The position numbers were made by a program, and so were the translations under genes. A DNA stretch of 64,000 nt from Gp6-AA45 sp035652075 (lineage in GTDB: Bacteria > Acidobacteriota > Vicinamibacteria > Vicinamibacterales > CAVVIG01). Below, one piece after another: positions 1 to 9,500 of this stretch. Within the stretch, counting starts at the first letter, position 1; each line of letters opens with the position of its first letter. Under the pieces are notes generated by a model. The model was not told the DNA's origin, did no database searches, and saw only the letters and a list, made by a program, of their open reading frames with translations. The stretch covers positions 68,049-132,048 of the forward strand of contig DASREL010000110.1 of the NCBI GenBank assembly GCA_035652075.1. Direction: 5' to 3'.

Positions 1-2242
1 CGCGACGCGACCCGAGCGCCATGCGAATGCCGATCTCTCGAGTGCGGCGTGACACCGCGTACGCGATCACGCCATAGAGGCCGATCGCGGCGAGCACCAT
101 CGCGACGACGCCGACGCTGCCCACGGCGATCGCGCCAGCCCGCGCCGGCAATAACGTCGCGGCGACCTGCGCGTCCATCGTTTGCTGATCGAGAAACAAG
201 ACGTTGGGATCGATGGCGAGTAATTCGCGGCGCATCGCTGTGACGACAGCCGACGCGTCGCCGCGCGTGCGCGCCATGATCGCTTCGCCGAGATCGGGCT
301 GCTGCGACAGCGCGTAGTGGATGTACGGCGTTGCGCCTTCACCGACGGTGCTGATCTTGTAGTCCGCGGACACGCCCACGACTTCGTACTGCGGACCATC
401 GATCGCGCGCTGCCGGATCCGTTTGCCGATTGGATTCTGGTTCGGCCAGTACTTGCGCGCGAACGCCTCGTTGACGATCGCGACCTTCGGCGACGTCGGC
501 GTGTCGCTCGACGCGAGATTGCGTCCCTGGACGATCGGCACGCCGAGCGTGTCGAAGTACTCCGGCGACACGCGGGTGACGTCGACGACGAGTCCCTTGT
601 CGTTCGCGGTGTGCGTGTCGGGCAGGAAGATGCTGTTGCGGTTGTAGTTGATCGAAAACGGCAGCCGCTCGGCGAGCGCCACCGATTCGACGCCAGGAAT
701 CGCGCGCACGCGATCGATCGCGCGGTCGTAGAACGCCTTCGCCTTCGGCGCGTCGTACCCGATCATGTTCAGCTCGGTCGAGACGATCGCCAGCCCGGCG
801 CTCTGGAACCCGATCTTGACGCGCTGGGCGGCGTAGAGACTTCGCGTCAACAGTCCGGCGGTCACGAGCAGCACGAGCGTGACGGCAATCTGCGCTGCGA
901 CGAGGCCGTCCCGGAGCGCCCATCGCCGGCCGCCACTCTGCGCCAGTGCAGCCTCGCCCTTCAGTTCGCTGACGAGGTTTGGCCGCGTCGCCTTGACCGC
1001 CGGCGCGACTCCCGCCGTGAGTGCGGCGAGAAACGTGACGCCGGTCGCGAAAAGCAGCACACGCGAATCGATCGCGACCGCGAACGACAACGGGATGGGA
1101 ATCGGCAGTGCTAACGCGCCCATCGCTCGCGTCATCAGCCACGCGAGGCCAAGGCCGCCGGCTGCGCCGAGCGCCGCCATGACGAAGCTCTCGCAGACCA
1201 GTTGCTGAATGAGCCGCGCGCGACTCGCGCCAACGGCGAGGCGGATGCCGATCTCGCGCTGCCGGCCGGACGCGCGCGCGAGCAGCATGCTCGCGACGTT
1301 CGCGCACGCGATGAGCAGCACGAGCCCGACGACGACCATCAATCCCATCGCGATCGGCAACAACGCACGATCCGCCATCGGATGAATGTGCACGTCTTTC
1401 GTCGCGATCGACAGCAGATCGCGATCCTTGTTCGTCTGGATGTACTGGGTCTGCAGGCGTGCGCCGATGAGCCGCATGTTCGCAGCCGCCTGATCGACCG
1501 TGACGCCTGGCCTCATGCGCCCCTTGACGAACATCCAGCGCGTGCCGCGCCGTTCGAGCCGCGTGTCGCCCGTTGGCGACGGAACGGTGCTGATCATGCC
1601 GCCCGGTTCGACCTCGTCGACGTAGGCCACGGGCGTCCACAGTTCCGGCGCGAGCAGCGGCACCATTCCGGTAAACTCGCGCGGCGCGACGCCGACCACC
1701 GTATACAGCTGACCGTGCACGCGAATCGATTGCCCGACGACCGCGTTGCTGGCGCCGAACTCACGCGTCCACAGCCGATACGAGATCATCGCCACGCGCG
1801 GCGCGCCGGCACGGTCGTCCTCGGGCATGAGCGTCCGGCCGATGTGCGCGCGCACGCCCAGCACCTCGAAGTAGTTGCCGGTGACCGCCTCGCCCATTGC
1901 CACTCGCGACCGATCGCCGACCTTCAGCGCATCGATCGACGGGCTGTACGCCATCGTGTCGGTGAACACGTCGTTGGAGTTCTTGATGTCGAGAAAATCC
2001 GGGTACGAACTGGTCGTATAGGGATCGGTGTCGGTGCCGCGCGTGTACACGTCGACGAGCCGCTCGGGATGCTCGACGGGCAGCGGGCGGAACAACAACG
2101 CGTCGACGAGCGTGAAGAGCGCGGTGTTGAAACCGATGCCGATCGAGAACGACGCGACGGCGACGAACGTGAACATCGGACTGCGCCGCAGCCACCGCAG
2201 CGCATAGCGGAAATCAGCGAAAACGTTCTGGAGCACCGGCAT
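1..2242 (-). CDS. ADOP/MacB-type ABC transporter permease (C-terminus beyond the left edge)
   Basis: Integral membrane permease of the FtsX/MacB type, probably the membrane part of an efflux or lipoprotein-handling ABC system; substrate unknown. The frame is open from the ATG at 2242 to the window edge, so the C-terminus is missing. It begins MPVLQNVFADFRYALRW, followed by a first membrane helix (FTFVAVASFSIGIGFN), a periplasmic MacB-like core, the FtsX helices with the typical LARASGRQREIGIRLAVGAS signature, and a second core-plus-FtsX unit ending at the edge in SRRTREIGIRMALGSR. This duplicated FtsX layout defines the acidobacterial duplicated orphan permeases. It lacks the N-terminal cytoplasmic segment of the paralogue at 3093-5654. 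It starts 16 bases after the preceding PEP-mutase-like gene, suggesting one transcript. No ATPase gene is adjacent. Confidence 0.93.
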   Translation of the reverse strand, partial: MPVLQNVFADFRYALRWLRRSPMFTFVAVASFSIGIGFNTALFTLVDALLFRPLPVEHPERLVDVYTRGTDTDPYTTSSYPDFLDIKNSNDVFTDTMAYSPSIDALKVGDRSRVAMGEAVTGNYFEVLGVRAHIGRTLMPEDDRAGAPRVAMISYRLWTREFGASNAVVGQSIRVHGQLYTVVGVAPREFTGMVPLLAPELWTPVAYVDEVEPGGMISTVPSPTGDTRLERRGTRWMFVKGRMRPGVTVDQAAANMRLIGARLQTQYIQTNKDRDLLSIATKDVHIHPMADRALLPIAMGLMVVVGLVLLIACANVASMLLARASGRQREIGIRLAVGASRARLIQQLVCESFVMAALGAAGGLGLAWLMTRAMGALALPIPIPLSFAVAIDSRVLLFATGVTFLAALTAGVAPAVKATRPNLVSELKGEAALAQSGGRRWALRDGLVAAQIAVTLVLLVTAGLLTRSLYAAQRVKIGFQSAGLAIVSTELNMIGYDAPKAKAFYDRAIDRVRAIPGVESVALAERLPFSINYNRNSIFLPDTHTANDKGLVVDVTRVSPEYFDTLGVPIVQGRNLASSDTPTSPKVAIVNEAFARKYWPNQNPIGKRIRQRAIDGPQYEVVGVSADYKISTVGEGATPYIHYALSQQPDLGEAIMARTRGDASAVVTAMRRELLAIDPNVLFLDQQTMDAQVAATLLPARAGAIAVGSVGVVAMVLAAIGLYGVIAYAVSRRTREIGIRMALGSRR

Positions 2243-2258
2243 ACCAGAACAGGACGTA

Positions 2259-3074
2259 TTACTTCATCAAATCGTTCACCGCGTCGTATGGCAGCGCCGC
2301 ATCGGCGAATCCGTAGGTTCCGGTGGATTTCAATTCGCGGGCAATCGACTGCATCAGGGCGACGGTCGCGCGATGCGGGCCGGATCCGACGCTGACGCGC
2401 GCGACACCGAGCGACTCGAGCTCTTGCACCGTCGGCGAGCCCTTCACCGCGAGGATGTTCACGGGCCCGTGGATCCCGCGTGTCAGCGCACCAATCGTCT
2501 CGCGATCGCGGACGCCGGGGACGAACACGCACGCGGCGCCGGCTGCGAGAAACGCGTTGCCCCGTTCGATCGCGACTGCAAGACGGGATTCCGGCGCTCC
2601 GATTCCACGGAGAAAGACGTCGGTGCGCGCGTTGACCACGACCGGGACGCCGGACTTCGCCGACGCTTTCACGACGGTCGACAGCTTGTCGCATTGCAGC
2701 GCCAGCGGCTCGAGCTCCCCGCATCCCGGCACGCAGTCCTCGAGGTTGACGCCCACCGCCCCTGCGGCGATCACGCGAAGCACGATGTCCGCCAGGGCAC
2801 TTGGAGTCGTCGCGTATCCGTGCTCGACGTCGGCGGTCACCGGCACCGACACGGCGCGCGTGATGCGCGCGATCGCTTCGATCATCTCTTTTGGCGGGAC
2901 GGCACCGCCATCCGCGTATCCGAGCGCATTGGCGACGCCGGCGCTCGTCGTCGCGATCGCGGGATAGCCTTCAGCCTCGACGATCCGCGCCGATACGGCG
3001 TCCCAGACGTTTGGGAGCACGAGGATTGGCGGCGCCTTGTGCAATTCGCGCAGCCGCGCAGCTTTGTCGGTCAT
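2259..3074 (-). CDS. Isocitrate lyase / PEP mutase superfamily enzyme
   Basis: 271-residue TIM-barrel enzyme of the isocitrate lyase/phosphoenolpyruvate mutase family, which makes or breaks C-C or P-C bonds next to an enolate of a 2-oxo acid. Visible family motifs are LPNVWDAVSARIVE near the N-terminus, the metal-binding VPVTADVEHGYA, the NLEDCVPG segment, and VVVNARTDVF. The isocitrate-lyase KKCGH motif is absent, so it is closer to the short PEP-mutase/oxaloacetate-decarboxylase-like branch; substrate cannot be told. It sits between two ADOP permeases with gaps of 16-18 bases, so it is probably cotranscribed with them, although no functional link is evident. No signal peptide. Confidence 0.9.
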   Translation of the reverse strand: MTDKAARLRELHKAPPILVLPNVWDAVSARIVEAEGYPAIATTSAGVANALGYADGGAVPPKEMIEAIARITRAVSVPVTADVEHGYATTPSALADIVLRVIAAGAVGVNLEDCVPGCGELEPLALQCDKLSTVVKASAKSGVPVVVNARTDVFLRGIGAPESRLAVAIERGNAFLAAGAACVFVPGVRDRETIGALTRGIHGPVNILAVKGSPTVQELESLGVARVSVGSGPHRATVALMQSIARELKSTGTYGFADAALPYDAVNDLMK

Positions 3075-3092
3075 CCGCGCAGTGTATACGAG

Positions 3093-5654
3093 CTACTCGG
3101 CCCGCAGCGCAGCGAGCGGATCGGCGCGCGTTGCGCGGTAGGCAGGAATCAGGCACGCGGCGAGGGCGATGGCGACCAGCAGCAGCGTCACCGAACCGAA
3201 GGTCAGCGGATCGAGTGGGCTGATCGCGAACACGAGCGTCGAGAGGACGCGGGTCAGCGCGAGCGCGCCCGCAACGCCGCACGCGACGCCCGCGATCGCG
3301 AGCCGCAAGCCTTCGCCGACGACCAGCCGCGTCACGTCCACCGGCTGCGCGCCGAGCGCAAGCCGCACCCCCATCTCTCGCGTCCGCTGCGACACCGAAT
3401 ACGCCATCACCCCGTAAATGCCCACCGCCGCGAGCACGAGCGCGACCACCGCGAACATCACGAGCAGCGCGGTGCGAAAGCGCGGACGCTCCACCGAATC
3501 GCTCATCAGCTGCTCCATCGTCCTCGTGCGGCCGAGCGGAACTTCGGGATCGAGACGAATGACTTCGTTACGAACGGATGCGACGAGATCGAGCGGATCG
3601 CCGACGGTTCGAATCGCGACGATCATCACGCGGAACGGAATCTGCTCGAACGGCGTGTAGATCGTGATCTCGGGGTCGGCGCTGTCGAGCGGCGAGTACT
3701 TCACGTCGCCGACGACGCCCACGATCGTCGAGTCCTGGTTGCCGGATACCATCAGCTTGCGGCCGACGGGATCCACATCGCCGAAGAACCGACGTGCGAG
3801 CGTGCGATTGATCATCACGACGTTATTGGCTTTCGGATCGGCGTCACGCTCGTCAAAGGTGCGGCCGGCCACGATCGGAATGCCGAGCGTCCGGAAGTAG
3901 GCGCCGCTGACGAAGGGCGATTCGGCGATCGGCTCGGCCTCGCCGTTCGCCATCGGATGACCGTCGACGTGAAAGTTCGTGCCGCCGGTCGCAAAACCGG
4001 CCGGTAGTCCATCAGCGAGCGCTGCCGATTCGACGGCGGGCATCCGGCGAATGGCGTCCAGCAGGCGGTTGTAGAACGCGGTGATCTTCTGCGGCGTATC
4101 GTAGGTGTTCGACGGCAGCGAGATCGTCAACGTCAGCAGATGGTCGCTGCGAAACCCGGCGTCCACCGATTCGATCCGCAGCAGGCTGCGTGTGACCAAT
4201 CCGGCTACCACAAGCAGCAACAACGACAACGCGAACTCCGCGACGACGAGCGCGGACCGCAACCGGCGCCGACGCGGTACGTCCATGCCGCTTCGCCCGT
4301 CGCCCATCGTCGCCGACAGCGACGATCGCAGCGACACCAACGCGGGTACGACTCCGCAGATCGCCGCGCTGACGATCGCGACCGCCACCGTCGCCAGCAA
4401 CACGCGGCCGTCGATCGGCGCCTCGACATCCCGCAGCATCTGGAAATTCTGCGGCGCCATCGCCAGGACCGTCTTGACAAGCACTCGCGCGATCGCGAGT
4501 CCGGCCATCGCGCCAATGGCCGCGAGCACGACGCTCTCTGTCAACAGTTGCCGGACGATGCGCGCGCGGCTCGCACCGAGCGCGGTACGGACGGCGATCT
4601 CGCGCTCGCGCGCGGTCGCCCGCGCCAGCATCACGTTCGCGACGTTGACGCACGCGATCACCAGCACGATCGCCACCGCGCCAAACAACAGGAGCAACAC
4701 CGGTCGAATGTCGCGGACCGCTTGCTCTTTCAGCGGTCGTGTCACCAGCGTCCAGCGCTCGCCCGGTCCCGGAAATCGTTTCTGCACCGCTTGCGCGGCG
4801 GCGTCGAGGTCCGCGCCAAGATCCGCGGGCGTCACGCCTTTGCGGACGCGCGCGAGCGTGGACAGCCCCCACGGTCCCTGGCGTGTGGGCATCGCCACAG
4901 CGCGCGTGACCCATACGTCGGCGCGATCGCCGCGGGGATACCAGAAGCCGGCCGGCATCACGCCGGCAATCGGCATCGACTGACCGGCGATCCGCACCTG
5001 CCGTCCGATCACGTTCGGGTTGCCGTCGTACACCCGCCGCCAGAACGCATAACTGATCACCGCCTTTCTCGGCGCCGTCGGCGCATCGTCGCCGGCGGCA
5101 AACGTGTCACCGAGCAGCGGCTTGACGCCGAGCACCTTGAAGATGTCGGCGCTCGTCCATGCGCCGTAGACCTGCATGGCGCGGTCGCCGTCGACGAACG
5201 CGAAGCCCTCGTTCGGCGCGATGTACATCGCGATCGACTCCAGCGCCCGGCTCCGTTCGCGCAGGAAGTAGAAGTCTGCTGGCGACAGCGATTCGATCCC
5301 TTCGGGCAGCTTTGAGTACGTGTGGAAGATACGAATCAGCTGCGACGGCTCTCGAAACGGGAGGGGGTTCAGGAGCACGGCGTTGATGACGGAGAAGATC
5401 GCGGCGTTGGCGCCGATGCCGAGGGCGAGCGTCAGCACGATGACGGCGGACACACCGATGTTCTTCCGCAGCGTTCGCCACGCATACTTCACGTCGCCGG
5501 ACGCGTCCGCCAACAACCCGGCTCCGCGATCGCCCTCGAGCTCGAGCCGCTCCGATTCGATGGCGCGAGCGGCGTCCGCGTCGCTCATGCCCTGCGCACG
5601 CAGTTCGTCGTAGCGGTCGGCCAGGTGTTGTTCGATTTCTTCGCGGCGCGTCAT
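3093..5654 (-). CDS. ADOP-family ABC transporter permease with N-terminal cytoplasmic prefix
   Basis: 853-residue inner-membrane permease with duplicated MacB/FtsX organisation. Residues 1-60 form a charged cytoplasmic prefix (MTRREEIEQHLADRYDEL...) typical of PadR-linked ADOP proteins. Residues 60-260 hold the first helix and MacB core, about 270-440 the first FtsX unit (LARATAREREIAVRTALGAS), about 480-700 the second core, and 720-853 the last FtsX unit (SQRTREMGVRLALGAQ), ending PAYRATRADPLAALRAE. The PadR regulator ends 15 bases upstream, so the pair is a PadR-ADOP operon. The ATPase partner is not encoded nearby. Substrate unknown; antibiotic or lipid efflux are guesses from MacB homology. 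Confidence 0.95.
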   Translation of the reverse strand: MTRREEIEQHLADRYDELRAQGMSDADAARAIESERLELEGDRGAGLLADASGDVKYAWRTLRKNIGVSAVIVLTLALGIGANAAIFSVINAVLLNPLPFREPSQLIRIFHTYSKLPEGIESLSPADFYFLRERSRALESIAMYIAPNEGFAFVDGDRAMQVYGAWTSADIFKVLGVKPLLGDTFAAGDDAPTAPRKAVISYAFWRRVYDGNPNVIGRQVRIAGQSMPIAGVMPAGFWYPRGDRADVWVTRAVAMPTRQGPWGLSTLARVRKGVTPADLGADLDAAAQAVQKRFPGPGERWTLVTRPLKEQAVRDIRPVLLLLFGAVAIVLVIACVNVANVMLARATAREREIAVRTALGASRARIVRQLLTESVVLAAIGAMAGLAIARVLVKTVLAMAPQNFQMLRDVEAPIDGRVLLATVAVAIVSAAICGVVPALVSLRSSLSATMGDGRSGMDVPRRRRLRSALVVAEFALSLLLLVVAGLVTRSLLRIESVDAGFRSDHLLTLTISLPSNTYDTPQKITAFYNRLLDAIRRMPAVESAALADGLPAGFATGGTNFHVDGHPMANGEAEPIAESPFVSGAYFRTLGIPIVAGRTFDERDADPKANNVVMINRTLARRFFGDVDPVGRKLMVSGNQDSTIVGVVGDVKYSPLDSADPEITIYTPFEQIPFRVMIVAIRTVGDPLDLVASVRNEVIRLDPEVPLGRTRTMEQLMSDSVERPRFRTALLVMFAVVALVLAAVGIYGVMAYSVSQRTREMGVRLALGAQPVDVTRLVVGEGLRLAIAGVACGVAGALALTRVLSTLVFAISPLDPLTFGSVTLLLVAIALAACLIPAYRATRADPLAALRAE

Positions 5655-5669
5655 TCTGACCTCGGTGAA

Positions 5670-6002
5670 TCAGGCATGGTCCACTTGTGCGATTCGGCTG
5701 ATGGCGTCGACGAACTCGCGCCACGTATCACGCTGCGAGGCGAGGACCTTCGCGCCCGCCGGCGTGAGCCGGTAGAACCGCCGGCGCCGCTGCCCAGCTT
5801 TTTCCACCCAGCGTCCGACGATCCAACCGCGTTTTTCGAGGCGATACAGAAGGGGGTAGAGCGATGCGACACGAAACACGATCGCCCCGCCGGACTGCGT
5901 CTCGATCAGCTTGCTCAGGTCGTACCCGTGGCGCGGCTGCGCTTCGAGCAACGATAGAATCAGCAGTTCGGCGCTCCCCTTTTTCAGCTCGCGGTCCAGC
6001 AT
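5670..6002 (-). CDS. PadR-family transcriptional regulator
   Basis: 110-residue winged-helix repressor of the short PadR type. The protein MLDRELKKGSAELLILSLLE... carries the PadR hallmarks HGYDLSKLIE, ASLYPLLYRLEKRGWI and RRRRFYRLTPAGAKVL. Four in-frame ATGs (6056, 6020, 6011, 6002) are possible; 6002 is chosen because family members start with an M-DRE-KKGS motif and give 105-115 residues. The gene precedes the ADOP permease by 15 bases. A perfect inverted repeat (6010-6030) lies just upstream of this start, so autoregulation of the PadR-ADOP operon is likely. The ligand cannot be inferred. Confidence 0.93.
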   Translation of the reverse strand: MLDRELKKGSAELLILSLLEAQPRHGYDLSKLIETQSGGAIVFRVASLYPLLYRLEKRGWIVGRWVEKAGQRRRRFYRLTPAGAKVLASQRDTWREFVDAISRIAQVDHA

Positions 6003-6009
6003 CCCGGTC

Positions 6010-6030
6010 ATATGTCGCATAGCAACATAT
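6010..6030. promoter_or_regulatory. Candidate PadR operator
   Basis: Perfect inverted repeat ATATGT-N9-ACATAT directly upstream of the padR-like start at 6002. PadR regulators commonly bind ATGT...ACAT palindromes with an 8-10 base spacer, so this is the natural autoregulatory site. It overlaps the two more upstream candidate ATG codons, which argues against them being the main start. Binding is inferred. Confidence 0.6.
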
Positions 6031-6084
6031 TGCTCAAGCGCATATGACGGACGCAAGGGGGATTTGGTTTACTCGGAGGCGGAC

Positions 6085-6110
6085 GCCGGGTCCAACAGGA
6101 CCCGGCCTAC
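6085..6110 (-). repeat. REP-like palindrome, family B (GTAG + GGGTCC hairpin)
   Basis: On the minus strand it reads GTAG, then a hairpin with 9-base arms GCCGGGTCC and GGACCCGGC around a 4-base loop. It lies between the TonB-domain gene and padR and could also act as a terminator hairpin. A partial second copy follows at 6132-6147. Confidence 0.75.
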
Positions 6111-6131
6111 GATCGGCGCTACCGGATCACG

Positions 6132-6147
6132 ACAGGACCCGGCCTAC
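6132..6147 (-). repeat. Partial REP-like element, family B, containing a stop codon
   Basis: A 16-base direct copy of 6095-6110 (minus strand GTAGGCCGGGTCCTGT). Its GTAG supplies the TAG stop codon (6144-6146) of the TonB-domain protein. Only one hairpin arm is present. Confidence 0.65.
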
Positions 6148-6494
6148 TTCAGCGTAAAGGTGTGTTCGATGGCGACCTGGACGGCGATCGGCTTGCCGTC
6201 CTTCGTCCCGGGCTTGAACGTCCACTGTTTCGTCGCGTCGAGGGCGGCTTGATCCAGGCCGTAGGTCGGATCGAGCGACTTCTCGAGCTTCACCTGACCG
6301 ACCGTTCCGTCGGCCAGCACGACGGCGTCAACGGTGACGCGCCCTTCGATGTGCGCGTCGCGCGCTTCCTGGGTGTACTGCGCCTTCACGGTCTTGACGA
6401 CCTGCGGCATGGTGACGCCGTTGCCCGGCTTTTCAACCTGGTCCTGCGCGGCAACGGCGATCGTGGCGACGAGGATCGCAATCACGGTTTTCAT
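6144..6494 (-). CDS. Secreted TonB C-terminal domain protein
   Basis: 116-residue exported protein: a signal peptide (MKTVIAILVATIAVAAQ) followed directly by a TonB C-terminal fold, with MPQVVKTVKAQYTQEARDAH, the GRVTVDAVVLADGTVGQV core and the AALDATKQWTFKPGTKDGKP motif of the TonB_C family. Unlike classic TonB it has no membrane anchor kept after cleavage and no proline-rich spacer, so it is a free-standing periplasmic domain, common in Acidobacteriota. It follows the BNR-repeat gene by 37 bases on the same strand. Its TAG stop lies in a REP-like repeat. Energy transduction is not demonstrable for this short form. Confidence 0.85.
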   Translation of the reverse strand: MKTVIAILVATIAVAAQDQVEKPGNGVTMPQVVKTVKAQYTQEARDAHIEGRVTVDAVVLADGTVGQVKLEKSLDPTYGLDQAALDATKQWTFKPGTKDGKPIAVQVAIEHTFTLK

Positions 6495-6510
6495 AGTGCG
6501 TTAGACGTCG

Positions 6511-6535
6511 ACGCAGGCCCGAAGGCCTGCGCTAC
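6511..6535 (-). repeat. REP-like palindrome, family A, containing a stop codon
   Basis: Minus strand: GTAG, CG, then hairpin GCAGGCC-N4-GGCCTGC (arms 6513-6519 and 6524-6530). The GTAG supplies the TAG stop (6532-6534) of the BNR-repeat gene. It fills most of the gap before the TonB-domain gene. Confidence 0.8.
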
Positions 6536-9500
6536 TGCAGCGCTTTCTCGGCATCCGCCTTGATCGACGTCCATTCCTTCTGCAACTGCGCGAAGCGCTC
6601 GATCGCGCTGGCCGGGACCTTCTGATCCGCCTGCCCCATCTCGCGACCGATGTTGGACACCTGGTCGATGAACATCTGATCCTCGTACGGCCCACTCTTC
6701 GTGACGAGACGCGCCTGCACGGCCTGCAACGCGCTCTCGTTGCCTTTCTTTGCGTCGATCGCCTGTCGCAGCCGCGCCGAGAGCTGACGCGCGTCCGCGA
6801 GCAGATCGCGCACCTTCAACTGGAACGTCGTCTGCGCCTGGAGATCGGCCGTGGTAATCCCGTCTTTCGCGATGCGCGGATCGATCTTGACAGTGAACGC
6901 TTCCGTTTTCGTGACGCCGTTGGCCGTCAGCCGCGCGCGATACGTGCCGGGCGCGACGAGCGGTCCGTTGCCGCCGAAGCCGCCGCCTTCGCCGTCACCG
7001 GCGCCGGCGGGACCGCCCGGATAGCGCAGGTCCCACACGAAGCGGTTCATGCCGACTTTCGTCGGCAGCGTCGACGGCAGTCCGCCACCACGTCGTCCGC
7101 CACCGCGTCCGCCAGCCGGTGCGGCGCGTACCGCGTTCGTATACTCGCGGACCACCTTGCCGGCCGTGTCCAGAATCTCGAGCTTCACGTCACCGGACGG
7201 ATTCGCGAGGAAGTAATCGATCCGCGCGCCCGCTGCCGGATACTCCGGCCAGTCGGGACGTCCCTGCGACGCGTTGTAGTGGACGCGATACGCCGGCGCC
7301 GGCGTGAACAGGAACACGCTCGCGTTGTCGAACGGTTTGATCGGAGCGAGCCTGAAGGCCTGCGCGACACCCGATTTCGCGCCGTCGTCGGATTTCGCGG
7401 CAGGCGTTTGCATCGACACGCGCACAACGTCCCGCCTCTCCTGCCTTTCCCGCCCATCCTGCCCATCGTTCGCCGTAGACGTCGGTCGTTGACGCTTGTT
7501 CATGCTCGCCGCGATCTGTCGCAGCGGCGCCACGTCGTCCATGATCCAGAACGATCGCCCCATCGTCGCGATCACGAGATCGCCGTGGTGCACCTTGATA
7601 TCGGTCACCGGCGTGTTCGGCAGATTCAGCTGCAGCGACTGCCAGTGCTTGCCTTGATCGAACGAGACGTACGCGCCTTCGAGCGTGCCCGCGTAGAGCA
7701 AGCCTTCCTGTTCCGGATCTTCGCGCACGACGTGCATCGGCTGATCGGCCGGGATGCCGTTGTTGCCGTCCGTGAGCAACGTCCAGTGCTCGCCGTAGTC
7801 GTTCGTCATGTAGGCGTACGGTTTGAAGTCGTTCTCGTACATCCGATAGATCGACACGTACGCCGATCCTTTGCGATGCGGCGAGTCTTCGATCGTGTGC
7901 ACGCGCCCACCCGGCGGCATCGGCGGCGTGACGTTCTTCCAGTGCGCGCCGTTGTCTTTCGTCACCCACACCGGACCGTCATTCGATCCGGTCCAGAATA
8001 CGCCCGGCTCGAGCCGCGACGATCGCATCGAGTACAACGCCGCGTAGACTTCCTCACCGGTCATGTCGCGCGTGATCGGCTCGCCCGACGTCACGTGACC
8101 TTCCGGTCCGTTCGCCGTCACGTCGGGACTGAACTTCGTCCAGTGCACGCCGCCGTCGATCGACTTATGCACGTACTGCGAGCCGTGATAGACGATGTTC
8201 GGGTTGTGCGCGTCGATCTCGATCGGCGATTGGCGCACGAAGCGATACATCATGTTCTGCGGCTCTTTGCCGTAGCGCTGCTGCGGGTTGATCCAGTAGT
8301 TCTGTTCCTGCCCGGTCGCCATGTTCATGCGACCGAACTCGCCCTTGCAATCGCCGTACACGATCTTTCCTGACGGGATCGGACGCACCTGGCCGCTCTC
8401 GCATCCAGGCAGCGGAATCCAGAGCTGACGCGGATCGTCTGGTCCCCACGCTGTCGGCGGGAACTGCGGTACCGCGAGGTTCTTGCCGGTGTCCTGCTGC
8501 GGACCGTAGATCAAGTACGGGAACTGCTCGTCCGCGTCGACGTGATACATCTCCGCCGTCGGCTGATTGTTCTGCGTCGACCAACTGCGCCCGCCGTCCT
8601 GCGTAATGTTCGCGCCGCCGTCGTTGGTCTCGATCATCACCTTCGGGTTGTCGGCGTTGAACCAGACGATGTGGTTGTCACCGTGCGGATCGGCAACGGT
8701 CGTGAACGTCTTGCCGCCGTCGGTCGATTTGTGGAGACCGAGCTCGGTCACCCACACTTCGTTTTCATCCTTCGGATTCGCGAAGACTTTGTTGAAGTAG
8801 AACGGCCGCGCACGTAGCGCCTGCGTGCTGTTCACGATCGTCCACTTCGCGCCGCCATCGTCGGACCGATAGAGCCCGCCCTTTGCCCCTTTCGCTTCGA
8901 CTTGGGCGTAGACGACCTTCGGATTCGACTGCGCGATGTCGACCCAGACCTTGCCGATCAGATCGTCGGGCAGGCCGTTGCCCATCCGCGACCAGTGATC
9001 GCCGCCGTCGGTCGTCTTGTAGACGCCGCCTTCGCTTGCAGGGCCGCCGCTGATGATCGTCCACGGTTTGCGCTGCGCGCGCCACGCCCCCGCGTACAGC
9101 TCGTTCGGGTTCTGCCAGTTGATCGCGATCGACACGACACCAGTCTGATCGTTGATCGACAGCACCTTCTGCCAGGTCTTGCCGCCGTCCCTCGTGCGAT
9201 AGACGCCGCGCTCCGGTCCCCACGCGAACGGATTGCCGACCGCCGCGACGTACGCGATGTCGGGGTTCTTCGGGTGGATCTTCAGCTGACCGATCTGCCC
9301 GACGTCATGCAGGCCGACGAACTGCCAGGTGCGGCCGGCGTCGGTGGACTTGTACACGCCGCGGCCGAGGATCACGTTCGATCGGATCGCTTCGCTGCCG
9401 GTGCCGACGTAAATCACGTTCGGATTCGAATCGGCGACGTCGATCGCGCCGATCGATCCGGTCGGGATCTGCCCGTCGCTGACCGGCATCCAGGTGATGC

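Noticed and set aside
339..1640. Long open frame on the minus strand in a different phase from the ADOP permease
   Set aside because: Arg/Ala-rich composition without motifs; the true frame in this stretch gives recognisable FtsX/MacB sequence. GC-rich codon use leaves many alternative frames open throughout the window.
2373..4007. 544-codon open frame on the plus strand
   Set aside because: Antisense shadow of the PEP-mutase and ADOP genes: Arg/His-rich, no domain, no ribosome site.
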